This document shows positions 36,623 through 45,201 of a DNA stretch of 64,000 nt, in pieces. The notes under the pieces were generated by a model, which saw only the letters and a program-made list of their open reading frames with translations, searched no databases and was not told where the DNA came from. This DNA comes from Gimibacter soli. Lineage in GTDB: Bacteria; Pseudomonadota; Alphaproteobacteria; Sphingomonadales; Kordiimonadaceae. Position 1 is the first letter of the stretch. Each line of letters opens with the position of its first letter. The stretch covers positions 744,001 through 808,000 of the forward strand of contig NZ_CP116805.1 of assembly GCF_028463845.1 (NCBI RefSeq), in the 5' to 3' direction. Position numbers and translations under genes: made by a program.

Positions 36623-37126
36623 TTATCCAAAGGTTGCGAGAAGCTCGTCGAGCCGCTCAAGGGTTGAAGTAAGGCCCTCCTGCATGCCCATCTGCAGCAC
36701 GGTCTCAAGGTCGGCGAGCGAACCATAAACCACAATGGTCGTGACCATGGTGCGGCCGGAGGGGGCGTCGGTGAAGGTTGCGTCCCAGGTGGAACGGGGC
36801 ATGTCCATGTTCGGAGCGCCGGTTTCGTCCGAGAAGCCATCGTAGGCGCTGTAACTGTCGATCGGGCTGATCGACCGGTATTCCTGCAGGCTCCAGTATT
36901 TCTTGCCCTCGGGGTCGATCATCGCGAAGTGCCAGTGGCCGCCTTCGCGAAACTCCATGGACTTTGTTTCGGTGGTGAAGGGCTTCGGTGCGAACCAGCG
37001 GTCCAGAAGCTCGCTTTTCGTGTGGCAATCCCACACCGGCTGGCGGCCGGCATTGAATTCGCGGTGAATGGTGACGGCGTTCTTTTCCTTGTCGACAAGG
37101 AAATCGAACCGGAGATCAGGCTTCAT
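36623..37126 (-). CDS. SRPBCC / AHSA1-like domain protein
   Basis: 167 residues, a second START-like protein: VTIHREFNAGRQPVWDCHTKSELLDRWFAP, an EFREGGHWHFAMIDPEG turn, and the C-terminal helix GMQEGLTSTLERLDELLATF. It begins 11 bases inside the ArsR gene, so translation is coupled. Pairing of ArsR with AHSA1 proteins is common and suggests response to a hydrophobic compound. The start at 37126 avoids a long upstream frame that is only the shadow of arsR. Confidence 0.88.
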   Translation of the reverse strand: MKPDLRFDFLVDKEKNAVTIHREFNAGRQPVWDCHTKSELLDRWFAPKPFTTETKSMEFREGGHWHFAMIDPEGKKYWSLQEYRSISPIDSYSAYDGFSDETGAPNMDMPRSTWDATFTDAPSGRTMVTTIVVYGSLADLETVLQMGMQEGLTSTLERLDELLATFG

Positions 37127-37445
37127 GGCTTTTTTCTTCCTTAAGGGTGGCGAGAAGGCTGTCGAGCTGGCTGTAGCGGGTTTCCCAGAGCTTTCTGAAC
37201 TGTTCGAGCCACATATCGATCTCCTGCATCTTCTCGAGCTTGAGCTGGTAGTGGATTTCGCGCCCCGCCTTTTCCTGATCCAGAAGCCCGCATTCATTGA
37301 GGATCTGGATATGTTTGGAGATGGCCTGGCGCGACACCTCGAAATGGTCGGCAAGTGCGTTCGGCGTCATCGCGTGGCCGGCGATCAGCACAATGATGGC
37401 CCGGCGGGTGGGGTCGGCTATGGCCTGGAAGATGTCACGTTTCAT
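37116..37445 (-). CDS. ArsR/SmtB family transcriptional regulator
   Basis: 109 residues. Winged helix-turn-helix: IFQAIADPTRRAIIVLIAG, then ALADHFEVSRQAISKHIQIL as the recognition part and AGREIHYQL as the wing. No metal-binding cysteine cluster (CVC box) is seen, so it belongs to the non-metal SdpR-like branch that travels with AHSA1/SRPBCC genes. It is first in its operon, and an inverted repeat upstream suggests autorepression. Confidence 0.92.
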   Translation of the reverse strand: MKRDIFQAIADPTRRAIIVLIAGHAMTPNALADHFEVSRQAISKHIQILNECGLLDQEKAGREIHYQLKLEKMQEIDMWLEQFRKLWETRYSQLDSLLATLKEEKSHEA

Positions 37446-37461
37446 CGTCGGAACCTCATTG

Positions 37462-37502
37462 GCAACTGATCGGTTGCATGTTTATACGCAATCAATCAGT
37501 TG
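37462..37502. promoter_or_regulatory. Candidate operator of the ArsR unit
   Basis: CAACTGAT (37463-37470) and ATCAGTTG (37495-37502) form perfect 8-base arms. An inner inverted repeat GCAAC (37462-37466) / GTTGC (37473-37477) overlaps the left arm. The array lies 17-57 bases upstream of the ArsR start, where its promoter should be. Confidence 0.5.
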
Positions 37503-37548
37503 CGCAATAGAAAAATGCATTCACTGACAACCCAGCCGTTGTGGCTTG

Positions 37549-37905
37549 TCAGTCCACGGCTTTCAGGAGTTTGGCGTCGAAATAGGCGAGGAGCTTGTCG
37601 AGGTCATGGCCGCGTTTCAGGATCTGGCCGGCTGTTCCCGTGATGCGCCACATGCCTTGCGCGGCACTCAGCGCCGGTTCCTTGACGATGGTATAAAGCG
37701 GCATTTCGCTGGCGCGCCGGAAAATCGAGAAGATGGCGCGGTCGGGCAGGTGGTCGATCGCATAGTCTTTCCATTCGCCGGCGGCGACCATGCGGCCATA
37801 ATAATTGAGGATTTTGGAAAGCTCTGGGCGCAGCATATAGACCCGGGCGACGGCGCGGCCGTTGCCGGGGTGGGAAAACAGCGGTATCGGGTTACTGTCC
37901 TCCAT
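37549..37905 (-). CDS. DUF2794 family protein
   Basis: 118 residues with the DUF2794 core: ELSKILNYYGRMVAAGEWKDYAIDHLPDRAIFSIFRRASE followed by MPLYTIVKEP and ILKRGHDLDKLLAYF. A small alphaproteobacterial family without known function; soluble, no signal peptide. It stands alone, with the ArsR unit downstream on the same strand and the GIN genes divergent. Confidence 0.9.
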   Translation of the reverse strand: MEDSNPIPLFSHPGNGRAVARVYMLRPELSKILNYYGRMVAAGEWKDYAIDHLPDRAIFSIFRRASEMPLYTIVKEPALSAAQGMWRITGTAGQILKRGHDLDKLLAYFDAKLLKAVD

Positions 37906-38047
37906 ACGCTCCCGTGGGTCCCGAAAGGCCGGCGCTTCCGACCTTTGTGACAGAAAGTTTGCCGCAAACAGCGGGGTTTGGCAAGCTTAGGGGACATCTG
38001 CGGGGCACAGCTCTTTCGGCTTGACCTCGGGGTGCTTGGGCGTAGTA

Positions 38048-38064
38048 TATATCAACCTGATATA
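38048..38064. promoter_or_regulatory. 17-bp palindrome in the promoter of the GIN gene pair
   Basis: TATATCA-ACC-TGATATA is a perfect palindrome. A TTGACC hexamer (about 38023-38028) lies 16 bases before TAGTAT at the palindrome edge, so the palindrome overlaps the probable -10. A repressor operator controlling the two DUF2807 genes is likely. A small hairpin (CCCGC-CCAA-GCGGG) follows before the ATG at 38125. Confidence 0.5.
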
Positions 38065-38124
38065 AAGAAGCCCGCCCAAGCGGGTATGAACGACAGACAC
38101 AAAGACGAGCGAGGAGACTGCGAA

Positions 38125-38790
38125 ATGACTATGCCCAAAGTTGCCGTTGGCCTGATGGCTGCTGTAGGCGTCGGCGCCCTGCTGATTGCCAGCCCGATTG
38201 CGGCAGGCGACACCAAGACCGAAACCCGTGACGTTGACGCCTTCACCGAGATTGAAGTGCGCGGCGCCGTGACGCTGGATGTGACCGGCGGCAAGGACCA
38301 GAAAGTCACGGTTGAAGCCCCGACTGACTATCTTGAAAAGGTCGTCACCGAGGTGAAGAATGGCAAGCTGATCATCGATCTGGAGCGCAAGAAGAGCTGG
38401 TGGGGCGGCAACGACACGGAAGACGTGACCGTGACGATCACTGTGCCGACGCTTGAAGCCCTTGATGTGGGCGGCGCGGTTGATGGCAAGCTGAAGGATA
38501 TCAAGGCCGAGAAATTCTCGATTGATGTGGGCGGTGCCGTCCATGTCTCGATCGATGGTGAATGCGGTGATCTTGATGTGGATGCTGCGGGTGCGGCCGA
38601 CATCGATGCCCGCGACTTCAAATGCAAGAATGCCGATGTTGATATCGCCGGTGCCGGCAATGGCCGCATCTATGCGAGCGAAAGCATCCGCGCCGAAATC
38701 TCGGGCGTTGGCTCGCTCACCATCTATGGCAAGCCTGCCAAGGTGAAGAAAGAGATCAACGGCATCGGCTCCATCAGCGACGCTGACTGA
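38125..38790 (+). CDS. Secreted GIN domain (DUF2807) beta-helix protein
   Basis: 221 residues with a signal peptide (cleavage near IAAGD). The mature part is the GIN/DUF2807 domain: a head (FTEIEVRGAVTLDVTGG, the family start) and a repetitive body with regularly spaced VGGA/AGAA/GAGN/GVGS turns typical of a right-handed beta-helix. Probably anchored or free in the periplasm or on the surface; family function is unknown. GAGGAGA precedes the ATG. The second GIN gene starts 13 bases downstream. Confidence 0.85.
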   Translation: MTMPKVAVGLMAAVGVGALLIASPIAAGDTKTETRDVDAFTEIEVRGAVTLDVTGGKDQKVTVEAPTDYLEKVVTEVKNGKLIIDLERKKSWWGGNDTEDVTVTITVPTLEALDVGGAVDGKLKDIKAEKFSIDVGGAVHVSIDGECGDLDVDAAGAADIDARDFKCKNADVDIAGAGNGRIYASESIRAEISGVGSLTIYGKPAKVKKEINGIGSISDAD

Positions 38791-38803
38791 GGAAGGTATA
38801 TCC

Positions 38804-39499
38804 ATGAGCAGCATTTTCAAAGCCGGCCTTTTGGCCGCGATCATCACCTCGCCCGGCGTTTATGCGGCTGACAAGGCTGTCACCGAAACGCGTGATCTGG
38901 CGAGCTTCACCGAAATCGAGGTCGATGGTTCGTTCGACGTGTTTGTGAAGGTCGGCCCTGCCCAGTCGGTGAAGGTGACGGCCGACGCCGACATCATGGA
39001 CCGCGTGGTGACCGAGGTCAGCGGTGATGAGCTGACGATCAAGATGAAGCGCGGCAGCTACCAAAATATCCGCGAGCTGCGGGTCGATATCACTGTCCCG
39101 TCGCTTACCGAGGCTTCGATGAATGGCTCAGGTGATATCGAAGTGGACGGCGCCAAGGGCGAAAGCTTCGAGCTTGCCGTCAATGGTTCGGGCGATGCCT
39201 CGCTCAAAAATGCCATGGTCGGCAAGGTTGAGCTTTCGGTGAACGGTTCGGGTGATGTTGATGCATCCGGTACTTGTACCGAAGTCGAAGCTGATGTGAA
39301 CGGTTCGGGCGATGTGGACGCGAGCGGCCTTAAATGCGAGGTCGCGGTGGCGGACGGCAGCGGTTCGGGCGATATCCGGGTGCATGCCACGAAGGAAGTT
39401 AAAGCCTCGATGAGCGGTTCGGGCGATATCACCATCACCGGCGCACCGGTCAAGGTGAAAACCAGCGTGAACGGCTCGGGCGACGTTTCGGTCGAATAA
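38804..39499 (+). CDS. Secreted GIN domain (DUF2807) protein with NGSGD repeats
   Basis: 231 residues with a signal peptide (1-21). After the family start FTEIEVDGSFDVFV the body is a strict repeat: seven turns of (N/S)GSGD about every 19-21 residues (as in MNGSGDIEVDG, VNGSGDVDASG), with T, V and E-rich strands between. This is a model right-handed beta-helix, with the Asp residues stacked along one edge and able to bind cations. The preceding gene is its paralogue and shares the operon; a strong terminator follows. Confidence 0.87.
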   Translation: MSSIFKAGLLAAIITSPGVYAADKAVTETRDLASFTEIEVDGSFDVFVKVGPAQSVKVTADADIMDRVVTEVSGDELTIKMKRGSYQNIRELRVDITVPSLTEASMNGSGDIEVDGAKGESFELAVNGSGDASLKNAMVGKVELSVNGSGDVDASGTCTEVEADVNGSGDVDASGLKCEVAVADGSGSGDIRVHATKEVKASMSGSGDITITGAPVKVKTSVNGSGDVSVE

Positions 39500-39522
39500 C
39501 CGGTTCAACAAGCAAGATTTTT

Positions 39523-39564
39523 CCGCCAGCGAGGCTTTGCCGCTTCGCTGGCGGATTTCTTTTC
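39523..39564 (+). terminator. Terminator of the GIN gene pair
   Basis: CCGCCAGCGA (39523-39532) and TCGCTGGCGG (39545-39554) are perfect 10-base arms, followed by ATTTCTTTTC. It lies 23 bases past the stop. Confidence 0.88.
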
Positions 39565-39592
39565 TGCGCCGGTCGCTTTCCGGAAAAGCAAA

Positions 39593-39613
39593 TTGCCACA
39601 TTCTTGCCACATT
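39593..39613. repeat. Direct repeat TTGCCACATT x2
   Basis: TTGCCACATT at 39593-39602 and 39604-39613, an 11-base period equal to one helical turn, about 200 bases upstream of the GST gene. The gap 39500-39810 otherwise holds only the terminator. It may be a regulator site. Confidence 0.3.
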
Positions 39614-39810
39614 TGGGCCCGCAGAGGGCCGCAATGCGGGCCGACCATCTGATTGTTGGCCTCGACTGGCCCAGCCACTGCGAAGAACTGAACCCCTAGC
39701 CCCCTCAATCTTCGCATACCCCCGGCTGGGCCAGTTTTACTTTTCTCGACTTTCCCTTTCAGCGTGCACCGCTTTTCCGCTAGGCTTCGGCAAAGACCGA
39801 CGGGGAAGCC

Positions 39811-40497
39811 ATGGTACGTCAATTATTCGAACTATGCGGGCGCGATCCCGCCCTTCGTTTCAGCCCCTATGTGTGGCGTGTCCGGCTGATCCTCGAACAC
39901 AAGGGGCTGGCCTTCGAAGGCATCCCGTGGCGTTTCCTCGATAAACCGAGCATCGAACCCGCCGGGTCGAAAACCGTCCCGGTGCTGAAAGACGGCGCCC
40001 GCTGGGTCGCCGACAGTTTCGATATCGCCTGCTATCTCGATGCCGCCTACCCCGACCGCACGGTGTTCGGCGGGGAAGAAGGCCGTGCGCCAGCGCGTTT
40101 CTTCAATGAATGGCTCAATCGTACCGTCGTTCTTGGCATCTTCCCGATGATTGTCGCCGATATCGCCTCGGTGCTGGATGACGAGAATGCCGTCTATTTC
40201 CGCCAGACCCGCGAAAAGTACCTAGGCCGCAGCCTTGAAGAGGCGCAGGCCGGGCGCGAGGCAGCGCACGCCCAGTTCCTGAAGGGCCTTGCCCCCGTGC
40301 GGGCCACACTTGAACGCCAGCCCTATCTTGGCGGCAACCGGCCGGGCTTTGCCGATTTCGCCCTGATGGGTACGCTGATGTGGCCGCATGTGGTGAGCGG
40401 CTTTGACGTGCTCGAAGGCGCTGGCCCGATTGTCGACTGGCGCACCCGGATGGATGCCGAGATGGGCGGCGTGATGGACCGGGCAACGCGCGCCTGA
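39811..40497 (+). CDS. Glutathione S-transferase family protein (LigE/beta-etherase-like)
   Basis: 228 residues. The N-terminal thioredoxin-like domain starts with FELCGRDPALRFSPYVWRVRLILEHKGL; the R-F-SP-(Y/F)-VWR pattern is like bacterial beta-etherase LigE and related GSTs. VPVLKDG and DSFDIACYLD follow as the glutathione-binding half. A C-terminal helical domain ends with FADFALMGTLMWPHV. Substrate unknown; lignin ether cleavage should not be assumed from this resemblance. Monocistronic. Confidence 0.82.
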   Translation: MVRQLFELCGRDPALRFSPYVWRVRLILEHKGLAFEGIPWRFLDKPSIEPAGSKTVPVLKDGARWVADSFDIACYLDAAYPDRTVFGGEEGRAPARFFNEWLNRTVVLGIFPMIVADIASVLDDENAVYFRQTREKYLGRSLEEAQAGREAAHAQFLKGLAPVRATLERQPYLGGNRPGFADFALMGTLMWPHVVSGFDVLEGAGPIVDWRTRMDAEMGGVMDRATRA

Positions 40498-40593
40498 ACC
40501 GGAGTGGGGCTTGCAAGCCCACCCTCCTTGGCCTATCTAGCGAACAGAGCGGCAGGCCCCTGCCGACCCACAGCCAATCGGGGGATTTGACGG

Positions 40594-41541
40594 ATGGATG
40601 TGCTTCTCGAAGCGCGAGACCTGAAGAAACACTTCGGGCCGCTTCGCGCCGTGGATGGTATCTCGCTTTCTGTGAAGAAGGGCGAAGTGCTGGGCTTCCT
40701 GGGGCCCAACGGCGCCGGTAAAACCACCACCATGAAAATGCTGACGGGCTTTCTGGCGCCAAGTGCCGGGTCGGCCATCGTGTGCGGTGAAACCGTCACC
40801 GCCGGCAATGCCGCCGCGCGCCGCCGCATCGGCTACTTGCCGGAAGGCGCACCGCTTTACGGCGACATGACGCCGGCTGGCTTCCTTGCCTTCATCGCTG
40901 CTGCCCACGGTATCGAAGGGGCTGCTGCCGAAAAAGCCGTGCGCGACGCTGCCGGTGCCGTGCAGCTGGAAAAGGTGATGGAGCAGCGGATCGAGACCTT
41001 GTCCAAGGGTTTCAAGCGCCGCGTTGGCCTTGCTGCCGCCATCCTGCACGCGCCTGATGTGCTGATCCTGGACGAGCCGACCGATGGCCTTGACCCCAAC
41101 CAGAAGCATGAAGTGCGCCGCCTGATCGGCGCGATGTCGGCCGAGCGCGCCATCATCATCTCGACCCATATCCTTGAAGAGGTCGAGGCACTGTGCAGCC
41201 GCGCGGTGATCATCAATGCCGGACGCATTGTGGCCGATGGCACGCCTTCTGCCCTGAAGGCACGGTCGATCTATGTGGGTGCTGTGACGATGCTGGTGCC
41301 GTCTGCCGACGCCGACGCCGTGGCGGATGCCGCCCGTGCGCTTGAAGGGGTCGCTGGCGTGGAAACCGCGGGCGAGGGCGACCGTACCCGGCTGACGATC
41401 CTCGCCAAGCCCGCAGCGCAAATCGCCGATGCGGTCGGTGACCTTGTGGCCAAACACGGCTGGCACGTCAGCCAGTTCTCGGTCGATGGCGGCCGGCTTG
41501 ACGATGTGTTCCGCAGCGTAACGACGGGGAAGGCAGCATGA
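40594..41541 (+). CDS. ABC transporter ATP-binding protein (GldA-type)
   Basis: 315 residues. Walker A GPNGAGKTT (37-45), Q-loop region GYLPEGAPLYGDMT, signature TLSKGFKRRVGLA, Walker B VLILDEPTDGLDP, and a switch His in IISTHILEE. The extra C-terminal domain after residue 220 is as in GldA and NosF-like exporters. It forms a unit with the ABC-2 permease (ATGA overlap), the GldG-like protein and a DUF4340 protein. This four-gene set is found in bacteria without gliding; the cargo is unknown. Confidence 0.9.
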   Translation: MDVLLEARDLKKHFGPLRAVDGISLSVKKGEVLGFLGPNGAGKTTTMKMLTGFLAPSAGSAIVCGETVTAGNAAARRRIGYLPEGAPLYGDMTPAGFLAFIAAAHGIEGAAAEKAVRDAAGAVQLEKVMEQRIETLSKGFKRRVGLAAAILHAPDVLILDEPTDGLDPNQKHEVRRLIGAMSAERAIIISTHILEEVEALCSRAVIINAGRIVADGTPSALKARSIYVGAVTMLVPSADADAVADAARALEGVAGVETAGEGDRTRLTILAKPAAQIADAVGDLVAKHGWHVSQFSVDGGRLDDVFRSVTTGKAA

Positions 41542-42275
41542 AGGATATGATGACCATCTTCCGGCGCGAATTCGCGAGCTATTTCGCCACGCCGCTTGCC
41601 TATGTGTTCCTTGTGATCTTCCTTGTGATGCAGGGGCTGTTCACCTTCTATGTCGGCCAGTTTTACGAGCGCGAGCAGGCCGACCTTGTCTCCTTCTTCG
41701 CCTATCACCCGTGGCTTTACCTGTTCCTCGTGCCGGCCATCGGCATGCGCCTTTGGGCGGAAGAACGCAAATCCGGCACGCTTGAGCTGCTCCTCACCCT
41801 GCCAGTGAACACCGGCGCGGTGATTGCCGGCAAATATCTCGCGGCCTTTGCCTTCACCGGCCTTGCGCTGGCGATGACGCTGCCGATCTGGATCACCGTC
41901 AACTGGCTTGGCGATCCCGATAACGGCGTGATCGTCACGGGCTATCTTGGCTCCCTCCTCATGGCGGGCGCCTATCTCGCCATCGCGGCCGCCATGTCGG
42001 CGCTCACCAAGAACCAGGTTGTGGCCTTCATTCTGGCCGTATCCGTCTGTTTCCTTTTCATGGTGTCGGGCCTGCCGATGGTGCTGGACACCGCAGGCGG
42101 GCTCCTGCCCGGGCCGCTTGTCGGCATGGTCGCCGATCTGTCGTTCCTTGCGCATTTTGAAAATCTGCAGAAGGGTGTTGTCGGCCTTTCCGACGTTGTC
42201 TATTTCCTCACCGTGATTGCCCTCTGGCTCGGCATCAACCGGGTGATCGTTGAAAGCAAGCGGGAGGCCGGTTGA
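41538..42275 (+). CDS. ABC-2 type permease (GldF-like)
   Basis: 245 residues with six hydrophobic segments. MTIFRREFASYFATPLAYVFLVIFLV at the start is typical of GldF/NosY-like permeases; RLWAEERKSGTLELLLTLPV is the ABC-2 coupling motif. It overlaps the ATPase by 4 bases and the GldG-like gene by 1 base. It makes the membrane channel for the exporter with the ATPase encoded upstream. Confidence 0.9.
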   Translation: MKDMMTIFRREFASYFATPLAYVFLVIFLVMQGLFTFYVGQFYEREQADLVSFFAYHPWLYLFLVPAIGMRLWAEERKSGTLELLLTLPVNTGAVIAGKYLAAFAFTGLALAMTLPIWITVNWLGDPDNGVIVTGYLGSLLMAGAYLAIAAAMSALTKNQVVAFILAVSVCFLFMVSGLPMVLDTAGGLLPGPLVGMVADLSFLAHFENLQKGVVGLSDVVYFLTVIALWLGINRVIVESKREAG

Positions 42276-44134
42276 TGGGTAACCTCATGTCCAGACTGAC
42301 GGCGCGCCCCGGGGCGCTGATTGCGCTGATGGTGCTGCTGTTCCTGTCGGTCACCATCCTTGGCGACCGGTTCCTGCGCGGGGTCAGCCTCGACCTCACC
42401 GAAGACGGGCTTTATACCCTGTCGGATGGCACGATCGAGACAATCGCGGCGCTGGGCGAACCCGTGACCTTCGATCTCTATTTCTCGCGCGCACTCGCCA
42501 CGCCCTATCCGCAGCTCCTGTCGTTCGGCAAGCGGATCGAGGATCTGGTGGCGACGCTCGCCAGCCGGTCGGGCGGCAAGATCATCCTGAATGTGATCGA
42601 ACCCGAGCCTTTCTCGGAAGACGAGGACCGCGCGGTGGAAGCCGGCCTCAAGGGCGTGCCGCTTTCGGATGGTTCGACGCTCTATCTGGGCCTTGCCGCA
42701 CGCAACGCGGTGGACGGCGAAGCCTCGATCCCCTTCTTCAGCCAGGAGCGCGAGCAGTTTCTTGAATATGATCTCGTCAAACTCATCGGGTCGCTTTCGG
42801 ACGCGGGCAAGAAACGGCTGACGCTTCTGACCGCACTGCCCATGCAGTTCGGCCCCGGTGGCCCGCAGGCCATGATGTCGGGTCAGGCACAGCCCTATGT
42901 GCTTTATGAGCAGCTTCGCGAATTTTACGACGTGCAGGAAATTGCCGAGGACTTCACCGAAATCCCGGCTGAAACCGATGTCCTGATGATCGTGCAGCCG
43001 CCGGCCTTGAACGACGACCAGCTTTTCGCCATCGACCAGTTTGTGTTGAAAGGCGGCCGCGCGCTTGTGTTCCTTGATCCGCATTCGGAAGCCATGAACC
43101 CGCGCGCCATGGAACCCTCGCCGTCAGCCCTCGGGGTCCTTCTGAAGGCCTGGGGCGTGGAGATGCCGGAAGGCAAGGTTCTGGGGGACGCTGCCCTCGC
43201 CCAGCGGGTGCAGATGGGCGGTTACGGGCCTGATTCGGTCAAGGATTATGTCTTCTGGCTGAATATCGGCAAATCGAACCTGAACGCGGACGATGTGGTG
43301 ACCGGCACGGTCAACACGCTCAATCTGGCGAGCACAGGTGTGCTTGAGCCGGTGGAAGGTGCCACAACGACCGTGACGCCGCTGATTACCTCAAGCTCGG
43401 CCTCGATGCTGTTCGATGCTTCCCGCGCGGTTGGCATGCCGGACCCGGACGGGCTGATGCGCGATCTGGTGTCGGACGGCAAGAATCACATCATCGGCGC
43501 GCGCCTTTCCGGCCCCGCCAAATCCGCCTTCCCGGACAGGGTGAAGGTGGACGCACCGACGGTGGATGCCGGTGGCGTAGCCGAGGGCAGCATCAATCTG
43601 GTGCTGGTGGCGGACAGCGACCTTTTCGATGACCGTTTCTGGGTACAGGTCCAGAATTTCATGGGCGAACGCATGGCGGTGCCTGTGGCCGGCAACGGCA
43701 GCTTCGTGCTGAACCTTGCCGACCATATCGCGGGCTCCGAAGCGCTGCTTGATCTGCGGGCCCGCGGCATTGCCCGTCGGCCTTTCGTGAAGGTCGAGGA
43801 AATGCGCCGCGAGGCAGATGCGCACTACCGGTCGGAAGAACAGGCGCTGGAAGAAAAGCTGCAATCCGCCGAACAGCGCCTTGCCGAGCTTGAAGGCCAG
43901 GTACCGGAAGGCCAGACTGTCTTCTCGCCCGAGCAGGAAGCCGAAATCGAACGTTTCCGCACCGAGCTTGTGGAAACCCGAAAGGCACTGCGGGAAGTGA
44001 AGCGCGAGCTGCGCGCCGAAATCGAGGGGCTTGGCCACCGCCTTGCCTTCATCAACATTGCGCTCATACCGATCCTTCTGGTACTCGCTGCACTCGGCCG
44101 GGCGTATGTCCGGCGCCGCCGGACCGCCGGTTGA
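42275..44134 (+). CDS. GldG-like ABC-type auxiliary transport protein
   Basis: 619 residues. One N-terminal transmembrane helix (about 12-30), then a large periplasmic region with the Gldg/DUF7088 pattern (SLDLTEDGLYTLSDGT, VTFDLYFSR, YPQLLSFGKRIEDL) and a central Rossmann-like part (TDVLMIVQPPALNDDQLFAIDQFVLKGGRALVFLDP). A coiled coil follows (about 510-585), and a second transmembrane helix lies near the end (IALIPILLVLAALG). It starts with TGATG overlap after the permease. It probably forms the substrate-handling extracytoplasmic subunit. Confidence 0.88.
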   Translation: MGNLMSRLTARPGALIALMVLLFLSVTILGDRFLRGVSLDLTEDGLYTLSDGTIETIAALGEPVTFDLYFSRALATPYPQLLSFGKRIEDLVATLASRSGGKIILNVIEPEPFSEDEDRAVEAGLKGVPLSDGSTLYLGLAARNAVDGEASIPFFSQEREQFLEYDLVKLIGSLSDAGKKRLTLLTALPMQFGPGGPQAMMSGQAQPYVLYEQLREFYDVQEIAEDFTEIPAETDVLMIVQPPALNDDQLFAIDQFVLKGGRALVFLDPHSEAMNPRAMEPSPSALGVLLKAWGVEMPEGKVLGDAALAQRVQMGGYGPDSVKDYVFWLNIGKSNLNADDVVTGTVNTLNLASTGVLEPVEGATTTVTPLITSSSASMLFDASRAVGMPDPDGLMRDLVSDGKNHIIGARLSGPAKSAFPDRVKVDAPTVDAGGVAEGSINLVLVADSDLFDDRFWVQVQNFMGERMAVPVAGNGSFVLNLADHIAGSEALLDLRARGIARRPFVKVEEMRREADAHYRSEEQALEEKLQSAEQRLAELEGQVPEGQTVFSPEQEAEIERFRTELVETRKALREVKRELRAEIEGLGHRLAFINIALIPILLVLAALGRAYVRRRRTAG

Positions 44135-44145
44135 AGGGAAGAGAG

Positions 44146-45201
44146 ATGACCGAACGCACCACCAATATCCTTGGCTGGCTGACCCTTGTGGCCGTGCTGG
44201 CTGCCATCTGGGTCCTGTTCGGGGAAGACCCGACCCGCGAGCATGGCGCCCGCGGCGAGCCGACCTTCCCGGGGCTTGAGACCAGTATCAACGAGGCGGT
44301 GAAAGCCAAGGTCTGGACCAAGGACGGCAAAGGCCATGTCACCCTCATGAAGGGCGACGCAGGCTGGACCCTTGAGGAACGCGGTGGTTACCCGGCGGAC
44401 GAAGCCAAGGTGCTGACCTTCCTGCGCGGCCTTGTTACCTCCACCCGACGCGAACCCAAGACGGGCAGCGAAAGCGGGCTTGTTGAAGTGGGCCTCGGGC
44501 CGGATGCCCCCGCCATCGAGGTGATGGGCGCCAATGACAAGATGCTGGCCGCCTTCAAACAGGGCAAGCGCCGCGCGCATCCAGATGGCAAGTCGCTCAC
44601 CTATGTGATCCGCCCGGATGAGGAACGCTCGTGGCTCGTCACCGATATGGCCGAGGTGTCGGCCGACCCCGCTTTCTGGATCGAACCGCAGGTGTTTGAC
44701 ATCAAGGAAAGCCGGGTGGCGGAAGTGACCCTTTCAGGCGTGACCCTGTCGCGCGGCCTTGATGCCACCGATTTCAGCGTGCTGACGGCGCGTGAGGACG
44801 AAAAGCCGGCAGGCGCGTGGAAACTGCGCGAACCCGCCCATATCCTGACGGCGCTGACGGCCACCGATGTACGGTCGTTTGAAGGGCTGGAAGTGGCACC
44901 CGAGCAGACCGTATCGCTGAAAACCTACGACGGCCTCACCATCATGCTGGAGCTGTATGCGCTCGATGATGCCACCTGGGCGCGGCCTGTTGCCTTCTTC
45001 GATGCCACGGCGCGCGATCAGGGCGAGCCCGGCATCCTGCCCGACGCACCCGAAGACGGTGCCGCCGAGGCGGAGGCCATCAAGGCCAAGGTGAACGGCT
45101 GGCTATACAAGCTTGCCGAGACGGATGCGAAGGTCCTTCTGAAGGATCGTTCGGGCTTTGTGACGCAAACAGAAGTCACCTCGTCCCTCGACCAGTCTTG
45201 A
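44146..45201 (+). CDS. DUF4340 domain protein of the Gld-type operon
   Basis: 351 residues with one N-terminal transmembrane helix (about 9-25) and a periplasmic beta-rich region. DUF4340 repeats are recognisable by alternating strands such as VTLMKGDAGWTLEERGGYPAD and AWKLREPAHILTALTATDVRS. It is regularly the fourth gene after GldA/F/G-like genes. The role is unknown, likely a periplasmic partner of the GldG-like protein. ATG at 44146 follows AAGGGAAGAG; a TTG at 44131 overlaps the previous stop and is less likely. Confidence 0.85.
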   Translation: MTERTTNILGWLTLVAVLAAIWVLFGEDPTREHGARGEPTFPGLETSINEAVKAKVWTKDGKGHVTLMKGDAGWTLEERGGYPADEAKVLTFLRGLVTSTRREPKTGSESGLVEVGLGPDAPAIEVMGANDKMLAAFKQGKRRAHPDGKSLTYVIRPDEERSWLVTDMAEVSADPAFWIEPQVFDIKESRVAEVTLSGVTLSRGLDATDFSVLTAREDEKPAGAWKLREPAHILTALTATDVRSFEGLEVAPEQTVSLKTYDGLTIMLELYALDDATWARPVAFFDATARDQGEPGILPDAPEDGAAEAEAIKAKVNGWLYKLAETDAKVLLKDRSGFVTQTEVTSSLDQS

